Part shown: positions 50,834-59,162 of the stretch, in pieces | Layout of the letters: each line of letters starts with the position of its first letter | Position numbering within the stretch: position 1 is the first letter of the stretch | Source: UBA4665 sp036388555 | GTDB taxonomy: Bacteria; Patescibacteriota; Saccharimonadia; Saccharimonadales; UBA4665 | NCBI GenBank assembly: GCA_036388555.1 | Contig: DASVRP010000014.1 | Span: forward strand, 3,363-67,362 | Length of the DNA stretch: 64,000 bases | Direction of reading: 5' to 3' | Made by a program: the position numbers and the translations under genes | The notes under the pieces: model-generated | What the model saw: the letters and a program-made list of their open reading frames with translations, nothing else | Told to the model about the DNA's origin: nothing | The model's database searches: none

Positions 50834-52507
50834 CTAGTACAGCGCTGTCCAACGGGCCTTTGATACGGCGCCTTTGTTATCGATGGCGAAGAAGCGGACC
50901 TGATTACGTGGGAACTTGTTAGGACTGACATCGATCTTGACCTGGCCGTTAACGACCGGGAAGTACACAGCGCGTTGGTTGACGTCCATGGCGTGTGTCG
51001 GGGAAGCCGAAGTCATCATGGCGATTTTCGTAACACCAGGGCTGACGGTAAGCCGGACGGTTTGACCGTAGGTAATACGCGGTGGCAAAGCTCCGATCGT
51101 CGGACGTGTACCGCGGAACAGGTAGGGTGGTTCGTATACCAGGACGGTATCGCTGCGCGGCTGGCCGGATGGATTAGAACCCATGCTGACGACCCGGCCG
51201 TCATCGAGCAGAAATGCCATACTGTGGTATAGGCGGTGCTGGCCAGCGGGCAACGGGTTCATCTGCTTCCAGCTCTTCCAGCCGACGGCGAGCTGGCTGA
51301 CACTGCGGCTGGCATTCACGACCTGATTGGTCGCACCGCCGCCGACCTCTAGTATTGATTCGTCCGGCAGATTGACGCAGTTCATATATGTCTTAGTGAC
51401 ACGCAGGCTCGGGGAGGTGCGAAAAGTCGGTGGATTCTGGCCAAACGAGATTGTGTTCGTATTGCTAAGTGCTGGCGAGCCACCACCGATAACGATCATA
51501 TGCTGTCGCCGCGCGTCGCCAATGAAGCACGATGCAGCGCCCGACCGGCGATGCGGGTATTGGAGACCGCTTACAGGCGTGAAACTATTGGTTAGCGGAT
51601 CCCAGAAGCCGGCCGGATGGATAGCCTTGCCGTTGATGCCCGAATTGTAAGCTGCGCCGTTGAAGAAGTAGCGTCCGTCATGAACGACGAAAATGTGTGG
51701 ATAGAGCGGGAAGACGCGCTTTCCAGGGAGGTTGCTCAAGCCATTCGTACTTGTTTTCCAAAATTCGCCATAACCGGAGTTGAGGCCGTTCTGGTCGTAG
51801 CCGCCGGTGATGACAGCGTCACCGCCCGGCGTACCGATTACCGTCGGATACCACCGCCCGTGCTGCATGTCGGTCTGCCGGACAAACGTTTCGCTCGTGA
51901 AGTCAAATGTGTACGTGGCGCGGGCACCCTTCCAGGGTTTGTAGCCGCTTGTGCCGCCGACTGCCAGGCCTTTGCCGTTGCTCAGGAGCATATGGCCGGC
52001 GCAAAACATATCGATCGGCACGGTCAGCGTTTTCTGGATACCCTGGGTCGGACTCCACATATATGCTTTGAAAGTACCCGCCGCAAAAACGTTCGCGTCA
52101 TTTCCAGAGCCGGCGATCAGCACGATCTTGCCGCCGGGACCCATGATCATATGGTAGGCATTAGTGCCGGCGGGCAGCGTGCGCAGGCTGGACCAGCGGC
52201 CACCGACATTGAGAGCGAGCGGTTTAAGGGTATCGGCTGGGTCGACACCAGCGGCTGCCATTGGTCCCGCACTGTCCTGTGTCGGAACGTGATCCTGATG
52301 AGTATGACCTGTTGTCGCGTCTGAAGCCTGCGGGTCCTCGAATTGCTGCTGGTACTGAAGAAGCTCGTCTCGTGTCATCGTGGTAGTTGTCGCGGTAACA
52401 GGCATGGTCGGCAGCAACGTGACACACATGAGCAATGCCGTAGCGCTCACTGCTGCGCGATACGTAGACGGGTGTTTAGCAAATCTATGAAATATGATGT
52501 GTAACAT
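50834..52507 (-). CDS. Galactose-oxidase-like copper radical oxidase, exported
   Basis: 557 residues. Signal segment (AAVSATALLMCVTLLPTMPVTA), ~60-residue linker, seven-bladed kelch-like propeller, C-terminal Ig-like (DUF1929) domain. The copper-radical site appears complete: Cys in PIDMFCAGHMLLSNGKGLAV, Tyr in RWYPTVIGTP, Tyr-His in HRLYHSMAFLLDDGRV, and His in SASPTHAMDVNQR. These enzymes oxidise primary alcohols or glyoxal to aldehyde/acid making H2O2. The start at 52507 is the first ATG; TATAGT is 11 nt upstream. Confidence 0.88.
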   Translation of the reverse strand: MLHIIFHRFAKHPSTYRAAVSATALLMCVTLLPTMPVTATTTTMTRDELLQYQQQFEDPQASDATTGHTHQDHVPTQDSAGPMAAAGVDPADTLKPLALNVGGRWSSLRTLPAGTNAYHMIMGPGGKIVLIAGSGNDANVFAAGTFKAYMWSPTQGIQKTLTVPIDMFCAGHMLLSNGKGLAVGGTSGYKPWKGARATYTFDFTSETFVRQTDMQHGRWYPTVIGTPGGDAVITGGYDQNGLNSGYGEFWKTSTNGLSNLPGKRVFPLYPHIFVVHDGRYFFNGAAYNSGINGKAIHPAGFWDPLTNSFTPVSGLQYPHRRSGAASCFIGDARRQHMIVIGGGSPALSNTNTISFGQNPPTFRTSPSLRVTKTYMNCVNLPDESILEVGGGATNQVVNASRSVSQLAVGWKSWKQMNPLPAGQHRLYHSMAFLLDDGRVVSMGSNPSGQPRSDTVLVYEPPYLFRGTRPTIGALPPRITYGQTVRLTVSPGVTKIAMMTSASPTHAMDVNQRAVYFPVVNGQVKIDVSPNKFPRNQVRFFAIDNKGAVSKARWTALY

Positions 52508-52730
52508 AAGTACCAGCAACTATACGACAAAAGCAGAAAAAAGCACGCATACTATTACAAATGCAACAAGCTATCCTCCTAAAAATATTCAATTAACTTC
52601 TGTCATAAGTCCATGATGCGATATTTGGATTGTAGGGCAGGTGGAGTTGTTTGGAATCGATGTATTAACGAACTTGAAATATAAAGTCGACTGCTTAATC
52701 GAATTTCTAAGTTGAATTAAACTTCCCAGC
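52508..52730. other. Intergenic region with no recognised gene
   Basis: 223 bp, AT-rich, holding the oxidase promoter at its left end. I see no coding frame, RNA or repeat in the rest. Confidence 0.5.
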
Positions 52731-52958
52731 TTACTGTAGGTATGACTCAGGATCGTCATTTAATAATGCTTCACGACGTCGACGGACATCTTTGACTCCG
52801 TCCATTATCCGACTTGTACTTATCTGGTCGGTGCTCGTACCCTCTGCCAGCCACCCCCATCTTTCCTCTTCGTTCTCTAGTGCTTTTAGCTGCACCTCTT
52901 GGCTAGAAATGAATGGCTCTACTGATTCAATTTTTGGACGCCTATTAATTATGCCCAT
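52731..52958 (-). CDS. Small hypothetical protein
   Basis: 75 residues, charged, predicted helical with a central LENEEERWGWLAEG and a basic end (VKDVRRRREALLNDD). No family recognised. The start is supported by CAGGAG 5 nt upstream and by a near-consensus promoter, so expression is probably high. It lies just beyond the tail of tRNA-Met on the same strand. Confidence 0.7.
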   Translation of the reverse strand: MGIINRRPKIESVEPFISSQEVQLKALENEEERWGWLAEGTSTDQISTSRIMDGVKDVRRRREALLNDDPESYLQ

Positions 52959-52982
52959 GATACTCCTGTAAATAAAATAAGC

Positions 52983-53011
52983 ATTATAGTGTCAGCAGAG
53001 TAACTTGTCAA
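52983..53011 (-). promoter_or_regulatory. Near-consensus promoter for the 75-residue gene
   Basis: On the minus strand TTGACA (53006-53011), a 17-bp spacer, TATAAT (52983-52988): both hexamers and spacing ideal. It begins 11 bp after the shared GCTTATGC flank of the tRNA-Met tail. Confidence 0.85.
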
Positions 53012-53040
53012 ATTGAAGAACTTAAAAAGCATAAGCGATA

Positions 53041-53245
53041 TGGTAGCGACGGGTGGCTTATCGGCCTGAAGGCCTCTTCCGCTGCGGCGTGCTCGGAATG
53101 CGCTGCGCTTTTCCTGCGCGCGTCCTCGCTTCACGACCCACCGACCCTGGCATCATTGCCGGCGGCAAATCTGTGGGTCGGCGGCTCAAGCCAGCCATGA
53201 CCAAAGCAAAAACCCCAGGCGCTGACGCTGCTGGGGTTTTTGCTT
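53041..53245 (-). repeat. Tail element behind elongator tRNA-Met
   Basis: On the tRNA strand: terminator with ACCA; inverted T-arm-like copy (53175-53196 plus strand, 16 of 22 positions matching the tRNA T-arm); direct copy of the T-arm 5' half (53135-53147, 12 of 13); 76-nt insert (53059-53134, with CGCGCAGG as in the Ile2 tail); and a perfect 16-mer of the tRNA 3' end (53041-53056 = 53246-53261). The outer flank 53022-53040 matches 10701-10720 except for one substitution and one indel. Confidence 0.75.
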
Positions 53246-53249
53246 TGGT
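53200..53249 (-). terminator. Terminator whose stem includes the tRNA-Met ACCA end
   Basis: Perfect 19-bp arms 53200-53218 and 53231-53249 with a 12-nt loop; CCCCAG/CTGGGG then TTTTT on the transcribed strand. The tRNA-side arm contains ACCA (53246-53249). Confidence 0.85.
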
Positions 53250-53321
53250 AGCGACGGGTGGATTTGAACCACCGACCCCAGGCTTATGAGTCCTGTGCTC
53301 TAACCACTGAGCTACGTCGCC
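53246..53321 (-). tRNA. Elongator tRNA-Met (CAU)
   Basis: 76 nt with encoded CCA, anticodon 53286-53288. Acceptor GGCGACG against CGTCGCT gives a G1-U72 wobble; D-arm TAGCTCAGTGGTTAGAGC; variable loop GGGGTCG; T-loop TTCAAAT. GCACAGGACTCATAA resembles bacterial elongator tRNA-Met. Followed by the tail element. Confidence 0.88.
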
Positions 53322-53367
53322 AAGTCAGGGGGTAATATAGCACGGTTTGCCCCTGTTGGCTAGGGGG

Positions 53368-54495
53368 TCAGAATTTGTAGTTGCCGCCGTCCTTGGTGAC
53401 GATCATGTCATGCGGATGGCTCTCCAGCATCGACGCGTGGCTGTTATGGTAGAACTGGGCGTTGGCGCGCAGTTCGGCGAGCGTGCGGTTGCCGGTGTAG
53501 TACATGCCGGATTTGAGGCCTTCGACGAGCTTCTCGACGACGGATTGTAGGCTGCCGGTATGTTGGACGAGTCCCTCAACACCTTCAGCGGTCAGCTTGT
53601 CGGTGGAGAAATCTTTGCCATGGAATTCGCCTCCGGCATTGAGTCTCTTTCCGGCAGCCATCGCTCCAAGTGATCCCATGCCGCGGTAAACCTTGAACGA
53701 CCGTGTCGTCTGTCCTGCTTCAAAGATGCTTTTGAATCGGGCGGGTACTTTGTCTGATGTCAGTTCGATGACATCCCCTGGGCTTTCAGTGGTGCCGGCC
53801 AGCAGCCGGCCGAGCATGACGGTTGTTGCGAATGCCAGGGCTTTCGTTAGGTCGCCTGGATGGTTGATGCCACCGTCGGCTATGAACGGCAGTTCGCTGC
53901 AGAATACGTTCTGTAGCGCGGAGACCTGCGGGACGCCCATGCCGGAAATGACGCGGGTGGTACAGATCGCACCGGGACCCATGCCGACGCGCAGACCGTC
54001 GGCTCCGGCCTCCTCGAGGTCTTTAGCTGCCTGGGCTTCGGCGATATTGCCGCTGATGACATCTAATCGAGGGTAGCGCTGCTTCAACTTGCGGGTCATG
54101 CCAATCACGAAGTCGGAATGGCCGTGTGCCGAGTCGACCATCAGTACCGAGGCGCCGGCCTCAACCAAGCTGTCGGCGCGGGTGACGTCGCTGTCATATG
54201 TCCCGACGGCACCGCCGACCTGGACATTGGCGCCGGCTGCCTTGGCGACTTCTTCGGCCTGACTGTCGATTGCCTGGTTGCGGTGTATGAAACCGATGCC
54301 ACCGAGCTGGCCAAGGGCTATTGCCATACGGTGTCCGGTGACCGTATCCATGGGGGAGGCGACGATCGGCAGGTCGAGTTCGATGTTGCGGGACAGTTGC
54401 GTTCGGAGGTCGATGTCATCGCGTTCAAACGCCACCCGGCCTGGTGCCAATGAGATGTCGTTATAGGTAATGCCCTGGAGAAATGGTCTGTTCAT
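53368..54495 (-). CDS. guaB: IMP dehydrogenase family protein without CBS domains
   Basis: 375 residues from the ATG at 54495: TTGACA, 18 bp, TATACT and only 5 nt to the ATG (leaderless). Family marks: YNDISLAPGR, PIVASPMDTVTGHRMAIAL, GASVLMVDSAHGHSD, catalytic Cys in GPGAICTTRVISGMGVP, FIADGGINHPGDLTKALA, and YRGMGSLGAMAAG. The two CBS domains normally inserted after ~110 residues are absent (canonical ~490). Makes XMP from IMP for GTP synthesis; GMP reductase is the main alternative. Confidence 0.85.
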   Translation of the reverse strand: MNRPFLQGITYNDISLAPGRVAFERDDIDLRTQLSRNIELDLPIVASPMDTVTGHRMAIALGQLGGIGFIHRNQAIDSQAEEVAKAAGANVQVGGAVGTYDSDVTRADSLVEAGASVLMVDSAHGHSDFVIGMTRKLKQRYPRLDVISGNIAEAQAAKDLEEAGADGLRVGMGPGAICTTRVISGMGVPQVSALQNVFCSELPFIADGGINHPGDLTKALAFATTVMLGRLLAGTTESPGDVIELTSDKVPARFKSIFEAGQTTRSFKVYRGMGSLGAMAAGKRLNAGGEFHGKDFSTDKLTAEGVEGLVQHTGSLQSVVEKLVEGLKSGMYYTGNRTLAELRANAQFYHNSHASMLESHPHDMIVTKDGGNYKF

Positions 54496-54552
54496 ACCTG
54501 AGTATAAAATGCGGCTGTCGCAAATGTCAAAGCTCATGGTTGGGTTTTCCGG

Positions 54553-55302
54553 TTACGGCTTCAGGAACAGTGCGGCGGCTACGACCAGGCCAAGGATGAT
54601 GATGAAATAATGTATGACGACCTCGTTTATCTTTTGGGCGAAATGCGCACCGATGAGCCCGCCGATCAGGCTGCCGACGATCATGACCGGGGCGAATTCC
54701 CAATCGATCATGCCGCGCAGTCCGAAGTAAATGGTGCAGACGATGGTGATGGTGGCACTGGCCAGGTTCTTCAGCCCGTTGATCTGGTGGAGGTTGGTGA
54801 TGCGCGTGAATCCGAGGAATGCCAGCATCAGAAATCCGAAGCCGGCTCCGAAATACCCGCCGTAGATCGACATCGGCAGCAGCGCCAGGCCGATCGCGAT
54901 CAGCGGCGCATTGCGGTGCGTGGCAAGGTTGCGTTCAAGGTGGCGGTGCAGGAATGGCTGGAATATGAACAGCATCACGGCCAGCAATACAAGCCACGGC
55001 ACGGTCTTGGTGAATTCGGTGCTGTCCGTCTGGGCCAGGAGCACTGCGCCGATGACGGCGCCGATCAGGCAGGGAATGAGCAGCAACAGGTATTTGCGTG
55101 GCAGCTTACGGAGGTGTGCGCGGTAGCCATAGGCGGAGCTGAGCGCCCCCGGCCACGACACAAGGTTGCTGGTGGTGTTGGCGGTAATCGGCGGCAATCC
55201 GGCGGCCAGCAGGGCGGGGAACACGACGAAGATGCCGCCTCCGGCCACGGAGTTTACCATACCGGCCAGCACGCAGGCGATGAAGAGTCCGAGACTAAGC
55301 AT
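54553..55302 (-). CDS. TSUP (TauE/SafE) family permease
   Basis: 249 residues, ~8 helices. LFIACVLAGMVNSVAGGGIF and FPALLAAGLPPITANTTSNL are the first family repeat, and YGGYFGAGFGFLMLAFLGF with NLASATITIVCTIYFGLRG the second. Members export sulfite/sulfonates or import related anions. Six bp after the broken HD gene on the same strand. Confidence 0.88.
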   Translation of the reverse strand: MLSLGLFIACVLAGMVNSVAGGGIFVVFPALLAAGLPPITANTTSNLVSWPGALSSAYGYRAHLRKLPRKYLLLLIPCLIGAVIGAVLLAQTDSTEFTKTVPWLVLLAVMLFIFQPFLHRHLERNLATHRNAPLIAIGLALLPMSIYGGYFGAGFGFLMLAFLGFTRITNLHQINGLKNLASATITIVCTIYFGLRGMIDWEFAPVMIVGSLIGGLIGAHFAQKINEVVIHYFIIILGLVVAAALFLKP

Positions 55303-55307
55303 GAGTC

Positions 55308-55757
55308 CTATTTTGGCACAGAAGTGGCGGCGCTGCTACTCTCAGCCGGAGCTTTGTAAAAGTAGTCGGGATCGCTCATCCACTGGAGCAAATCTTCATA
55401 ATACGGTGCGATGAATGGCGAGGTGCGCATCTTGCCGGCTTTCTCTGCTGCCTGCATTTCCAGGGTGATGTCTGACTTGCTATCGAGCTCTGCCTTGCTG
55501 CCGAAAACGAAGGTATCGCCAGCATGGATCTCGACGGTGTCGTGGGCCAGGGCGTACATCAGTAGCTTACCGGTATCCAGATCAGGGGCGATCCTGGATG
55601 CCAGAAACCATCAGGTCAGTGCTAGGCCATAACTATGCTCAACGTCATTCTCGGGACGGCCGGTATCTGCAAGCTGCGGGACGCGGCCGATCTTGGCAAA
55701 ATCCGCGATGAACTGCTGCAGTTCGGCAATCCTCTGCATCGTCGGCTTGCTGGTCAT
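55308..55757 (-). pseudogene. HD-domain hydrolase interrupted by an in-frame TGA
   Basis: The reading frame starts at an ATG at 55757 (ATGA overlap with the phosphatase stop) and runs to 55308, but codon 49 (55611-55613) is TGA. Before it: FAKIGRVPQL and ENDVEHSYGLALT, carrying the first His; after it: WFLASRIAPDLDTGKLLMYA and LAHDTVEIHAGDTFVFGSKA, carrying the HD pair. The 3' part is also shorter than usual. The family hydrolyses 5'-deoxynucleotides. Nonsense mutation is likeliest; recoding or sequence error are possible. A start at 55559 would lack the first metal ligand. Confidence 0.75.
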
Positions 55758-56266
55758 ATGAGTTTCACAATCTCGGCATTCTTGAACCGCTCGCTGCCGC
55801 GGAACGGGATTTCCGGGTTTATGATATGTCGCAGAGCCCGGCCGAAGGTACCATGGCTGACAATCAGAATCGTATCTGCTTCGAGCGATCTGATGTATTC
55901 AAGTGCCTGCCTGGCTCTTTCGAGCACATCGGCAGCGGGTTCGACGCTGGCGATGTGCTCCATATCCAAGTCAGGGTCCCAGGTCGTCCCCTCGAGTTCA
56001 CCGAAGTTCCGTTCGACGACGAGCGGGCTGATTTTGATGTCTGGAACAGGATAACTGATGGTCGTTGCGATGATCTGCGCCGTATCATATGCCCGCGCCA
56101 ACGGTGAGCTGACGATGCGGTCGATATGCAGCTGCTTGGCGCCCCTGCCTGCTTCGGCGGCCTGTTCACGGCCTTCCGGCGCCAACGGTGTGTCGCTGCT
56201 GCCGGCCCAAAGCCCCTGTTTACCGAATTGACTGAGTCCATGGCGGCAGAAGTAGAGTGTCTTCAT
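55754..56266 (-). CDS. Histidine phosphatase (phosphoglycerate-mutase-like) family
   Basis: 170 residues. YFCRHGLSQF (catalytic RHG), VVERNFGELEGTTW, and ILIVSHGTFGRALRHI (second His). Typical small phosphatase of the PhoE/CobC kind acting on a phosphorylated metabolite. First gene of a minus operon with the HD hydrolase and TSUP permease. Confidence 0.88.
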   Translation of the reverse strand: MKTLYFCRHGLSQFGKQGLWAGSSDTPLAPEGREQAAEAGRGAKQLHIDRIVSSPLARAYDTAQIIATTISYPVPDIKISPLVVERNFGELEGTTWDPDLDMEHIASVEPAADVLERARQALEYIRSLEADTILIVSHGTFGRALRHIINPEIPFRGSERFKNAEIVKLI

Positions 56267-56277
56267 AATATGCCTCT

Positions 56278-56285
56278 AGTATACT
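56278..56285. promoter_or_regulatory. Palindromic -10 shared by divergent genes
   Basis: AGTATACT reads TATACT on both strands: 6 nt before the tilS ATG (56292) and 11 nt before the phosphatase ATG (56266). One palindrome could serve as the -10 for both directions. Confidence 0.5.
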
Positions 56286-56291
56286 GAACAG

Positions 56292-57197
56292 ATGAATATT
56301 TCAATACCGGTTGATCCTGTCATCGGCCCAGGCCGGTATATCATCGCTGTCAGCGGCGGCGTCGACTCGATGGTGCTACTCGATCTGCTGCGCCTGCAGC
56401 CTGGTATGAGTCTGACGGTCGCTCATTTCAATCATGGTATCCGGGAAGATTCGGCCGAGGACAGGAAGCTGGTCCAGCGCATCGCCGGTTTGTACGGGCT
56501 ACCCTTCAGATATGCGGAAGGGCGGCTAGGCCCGGGGGCGAGTGAGGCGGCTGCCCGAGAAGCCCGGTATGCCTTCCTACATGAGATCAGGAAGTCGGTC
56601 GGCGCTGACGCGGTCGTAACGGCGCATCATCAGGACGACGTGGTGGAAACTGCGATCCTGAACATTATCCGCGGGTCGGGGCGGAAGGGGCTGACAAGCC
56701 TGCGTTCGACTGAGTTTGTCCGGCGGCCGCTGTTACATGCGATGAAATCGCAAATATTGGAATATGCAGAGCACCATGACCTGGAATGGCGCGAAGACAG
56801 TACGAATGCCGATGATACATATGTACGCAATCATATCCGGCATACAATCGTACCGCGTCTCGGAGCGGACGGCCGTCAGGGGTTGGTGAATATTCTAGAC
56901 AGCGCCCGGATAACGAATGACGAAATCGACATCACGGTAGATGCGATGTTGCACGATATAACAGCGGATGGTCGGCTGAACCGTCAATCGTTCATACTGT
57001 TGGAACATGCCGTCGCCCGTGAAGTGCTGGCACAGTGGCTGCGTTCGCAGGGCTTCCGGGAATTGGACCGCCGTCTGCTGGAACGGATCACACTTGCTGC
57101 CAAGACGTACACAGTCGGCAAGTCAGCGGACATCGGTGGGGGCAGAATATTGCGCGTTTGTAAAAATTACCTAGCACTCGAGGTTACTGAGCGCTAG
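56292..57197 (+). CDS. tilS: tRNA(Ile)-lysidine synthase
   Basis: 301 residues. PP-loop SGGVDS at 21-26 (AVSGGVDSMVLLDLLRL), FNHGIREDSAEDRKLVQRI, GASEAAAREARYAFL, TAHHQDDVVETAILNIIRG, and REDSTNADDTYVRNHIRH, the TilS-specific signature. Adenylates C34 of tRNA-Ile2(CAU) and replaces it with lysidine; that tRNA is at 10903. The C-terminal domains are short. Leaderless: TATACT 6 nt before the ATG. Confidence 0.93.
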   Translation: MNISIPVDPVIGPGRYIIAVSGGVDSMVLLDLLRLQPGMSLTVAHFNHGIREDSAEDRKLVQRIAGLYGLPFRYAEGRLGPGASEAAAREARYAFLHEIRKSVGADAVVTAHHQDDVVETAILNIIRGSGRKGLTSLRSTEFVRRPLLHAMKSQILEYAEHHDLEWREDSTNADDTYVRNHIRHTIVPRLGADGRQGLVNILDSARITNDEIDITVDAMLHDITADGRLNRQSFILLEHAVAREVLAQWLRSQGFRELDRRLLERITLAAKTYTVGKSADIGGGRILRVCKNYLALEVTER

Positions 57198-57233
57198 ATA
57201 ATTTAATTTGGACAGTATATAATAGCCAAACAT

Positions 57234-59105
57234 ATGGATAAATCACCGTCACATAACAATAAGTCGAAGAACAAGAAGGGTGGCCGCAAGGGCTTCAAGC
57301 ACGTCGGATTCGTAGCGATGCTGATCCTGATCGCGCTGATCATCTTCGCTGCCTATGGCAACTCCGGTGGCCTCAAGGAAATCCCCGAATCTACCGCCAT
57401 CTCGCAGGCTAACAGCGGTGAATATTCAAAGATTCTCAAGTCCGGCAACGAGCTCAAGATCACCAAGCGCGGCGAGACGCAGCCGAGCCTCAAGGCGTAT
57501 ACCGATCCCCAGGCCAGCCTGAAGGAGCAGGGGTATAACACCTCGAAATTTGAATACAGCAACACTCCCGCATCCAGCGGCGGCTCGCTCTGGGGCGGAC
57601 TGCTGGTCTCCATCCTGCCGATCCTTCTGATCGGCGGTATGCTGTACTTCATGCTGCGTAGCGCCCAGGGGCAGGGCAACCAGGCGATGTCCTTCGGCAA
57701 GAGCCGTGCCCGCCTTTATGGCAATGAAAAAGACAAGGTTACATTCAAGGAGATCGCTGGCAGCGGTGAAGCCAAGCAGGACCTCGAAGAAGTCGTCGAA
57801 TTCCTGAAATTCCCAAAGAAGTTCTCCAGCGTCGGCGCCCGCATCCCCAAGGGCGTACTGCTGGTCGGCCCTCCCGGGACCGGTAAGACGATGCTGGCCC
57901 GCGCCGTAGCCGGTGAAGCCAACGTACCGTTCTTCTCTATCTCGGGCTCTGAATTCGTCGAGATGTTCGTCGGTGTCGGTGCCTCTCGCGTCCGTGACCT
58001 GTTCGCCAAGGCCAAGAAGAACGCGCCTTGTATCATCTTCGTCGATGAGATCGATGCTGTCGGACGGCGCCGCGGATCCGGCATGGGCGGTGGCCATGAT
58101 GAGCGCGAGCAGACCCTGAACCAGATTCTCGTCGAGATGGACGGTTTCGAGCAGGGTCAGAACGTTATCGTCCTGGCAGCAACCAACCGTGCTGATGTGC
58201 TTGATCCAGCGCTGCTGCGACCGGGCCGTTTCGACCGCCGCGTCAACATCGGCCTGCCCGACCGGCAGGACCGCGAAGCTATCCTGAACATCCACTTTGC
58301 CAAGAAGCCGCTCTCCAAAGCTGTCGACCTCAATGCGCTTGCTGGCAAGTCAGCCGGCTCATCGGGTGCTGACCTCGCGAACATCGCCAATGAAGCTGCC
58401 ATCATCGCGGCCCGCAACAATCATACTGAAATATCGCAGCATGACGTAACTGAAGCCTTTGAGCGCGTGGCCATCGGCCCCGAGCGTAAGAGCAAGGTGA
58501 TGACCGAAGCCGACAAAGTGACGACAGCCTATCACGAAGCCGGCCACGCGCTGGTCGGCCACGTCCTGCCGGATAGCGACCCAGTACATAAAGTGACCAT
58601 CATTCCGCGTGGTGGAACCGGTGGGGTTACCTGGTTTATTCCGCCAGAGGACCGCTACTATGTCTCATTGATTCAGTACAAGGACATCCTGGCCCGCGGA
58701 CTAGGCGGCCGAATCGCCGAAGAAGTCATGTTCGGGGCTGACCGCATCACTACGGGTGCAAGTAACGATCTGCAGAAGGCAGCTGAATTGGCGCGTGACA
58801 TGGTCATGAATCAGGGAATGGGTACGAAGCTGCGCGACCAGGTCTTCCAAGTCGACGAAGGCATGGTAATGGACCGGCTCGTCCATGAAAGTAACCAGTC
58901 TGAAGATACCAAAAAGATCATCGACCAAGAGGTCGAAGCGTTCATCACTGAAGCTGCCGACCGGGCGCGGCTTATTCTCAAAGAAAATGTCGACAAGCTG
59001 GAGGCCCTTAAGGACAAGCTGCTCGACAAAGAGACTGTCGAAGCCGACGAAGTCCTGGAAGTCTTCAAGGGAGCGACCCTGCCCAAAGCAGCAGCGTTGT
59101 ACTAA
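57234..59105 (+). CDS. ftsH: ATP-dependent zinc metalloprotease FtsH
   Basis: 623 residues. Basic start, membrane helix ~24-42, short outside domain, second helix ~118-142, AAA domain with Walker A GPPGTGKT at about 212-219, CIIFVDEIDAVGRRRGSG, second region of homology LLRPGRFDRRVNI, zinc site HEAGH at 434-438, and a helical C-terminus. Degrades membrane and regulatory proteins. TATAAT 57218-57223 is 10 nt before the ATG. Confidence 0.95.
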   Translation: MDKSPSHNNKSKNKKGGRKGFKHVGFVAMLILIALIIFAAYGNSGGLKEIPESTAISQANSGEYSKILKSGNELKITKRGETQPSLKAYTDPQASLKEQGYNTSKFEYSNTPASSGGSLWGGLLVSILPILLIGGMLYFMLRSAQGQGNQAMSFGKSRARLYGNEKDKVTFKEIAGSGEAKQDLEEVVEFLKFPKKFSSVGARIPKGVLLVGPPGTGKTMLARAVAGEANVPFFSISGSEFVEMFVGVGASRVRDLFAKAKKNAPCIIFVDEIDAVGRRRGSGMGGGHDEREQTLNQILVEMDGFEQGQNVIVLAATNRADVLDPALLRPGRFDRRVNIGLPDRQDREAILNIHFAKKPLSKAVDLNALAGKSAGSSGADLANIANEAAIIAARNNHTEISQHDVTEAFERVAIGPERKSKVMTEADKVTTAYHEAGHALVGHVLPDSDPVHKVTIIPRGGTGGVTWFIPPEDRYYVSLIQYKDILARGLGGRIAEEVMFGADRITTGASNDLQKAAELARDMVMNQGMGTKLRDQVFQVDEGMVMDRLVHESNQSEDTKKIIDQEVEAFITEAADRARLILKENVDKLEALKDKLLDKETVEADEVLEVFKGATLPKAAALY

Positions 59106-59162
59106 ATTGACAGTCTGATTTTCTATTGTACTTTTTGTAAAAAACGTGTAGAGTAAACAGCT

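Noticed and set aside
53053..53289. 78-codon plus-strand frame ending in GGFEPPTPGL
   Set aside because: It reads antisense through the tRNA-Met tail and tRNA; this ending is the common false protein produced by reading a tRNA T-arm backwards.
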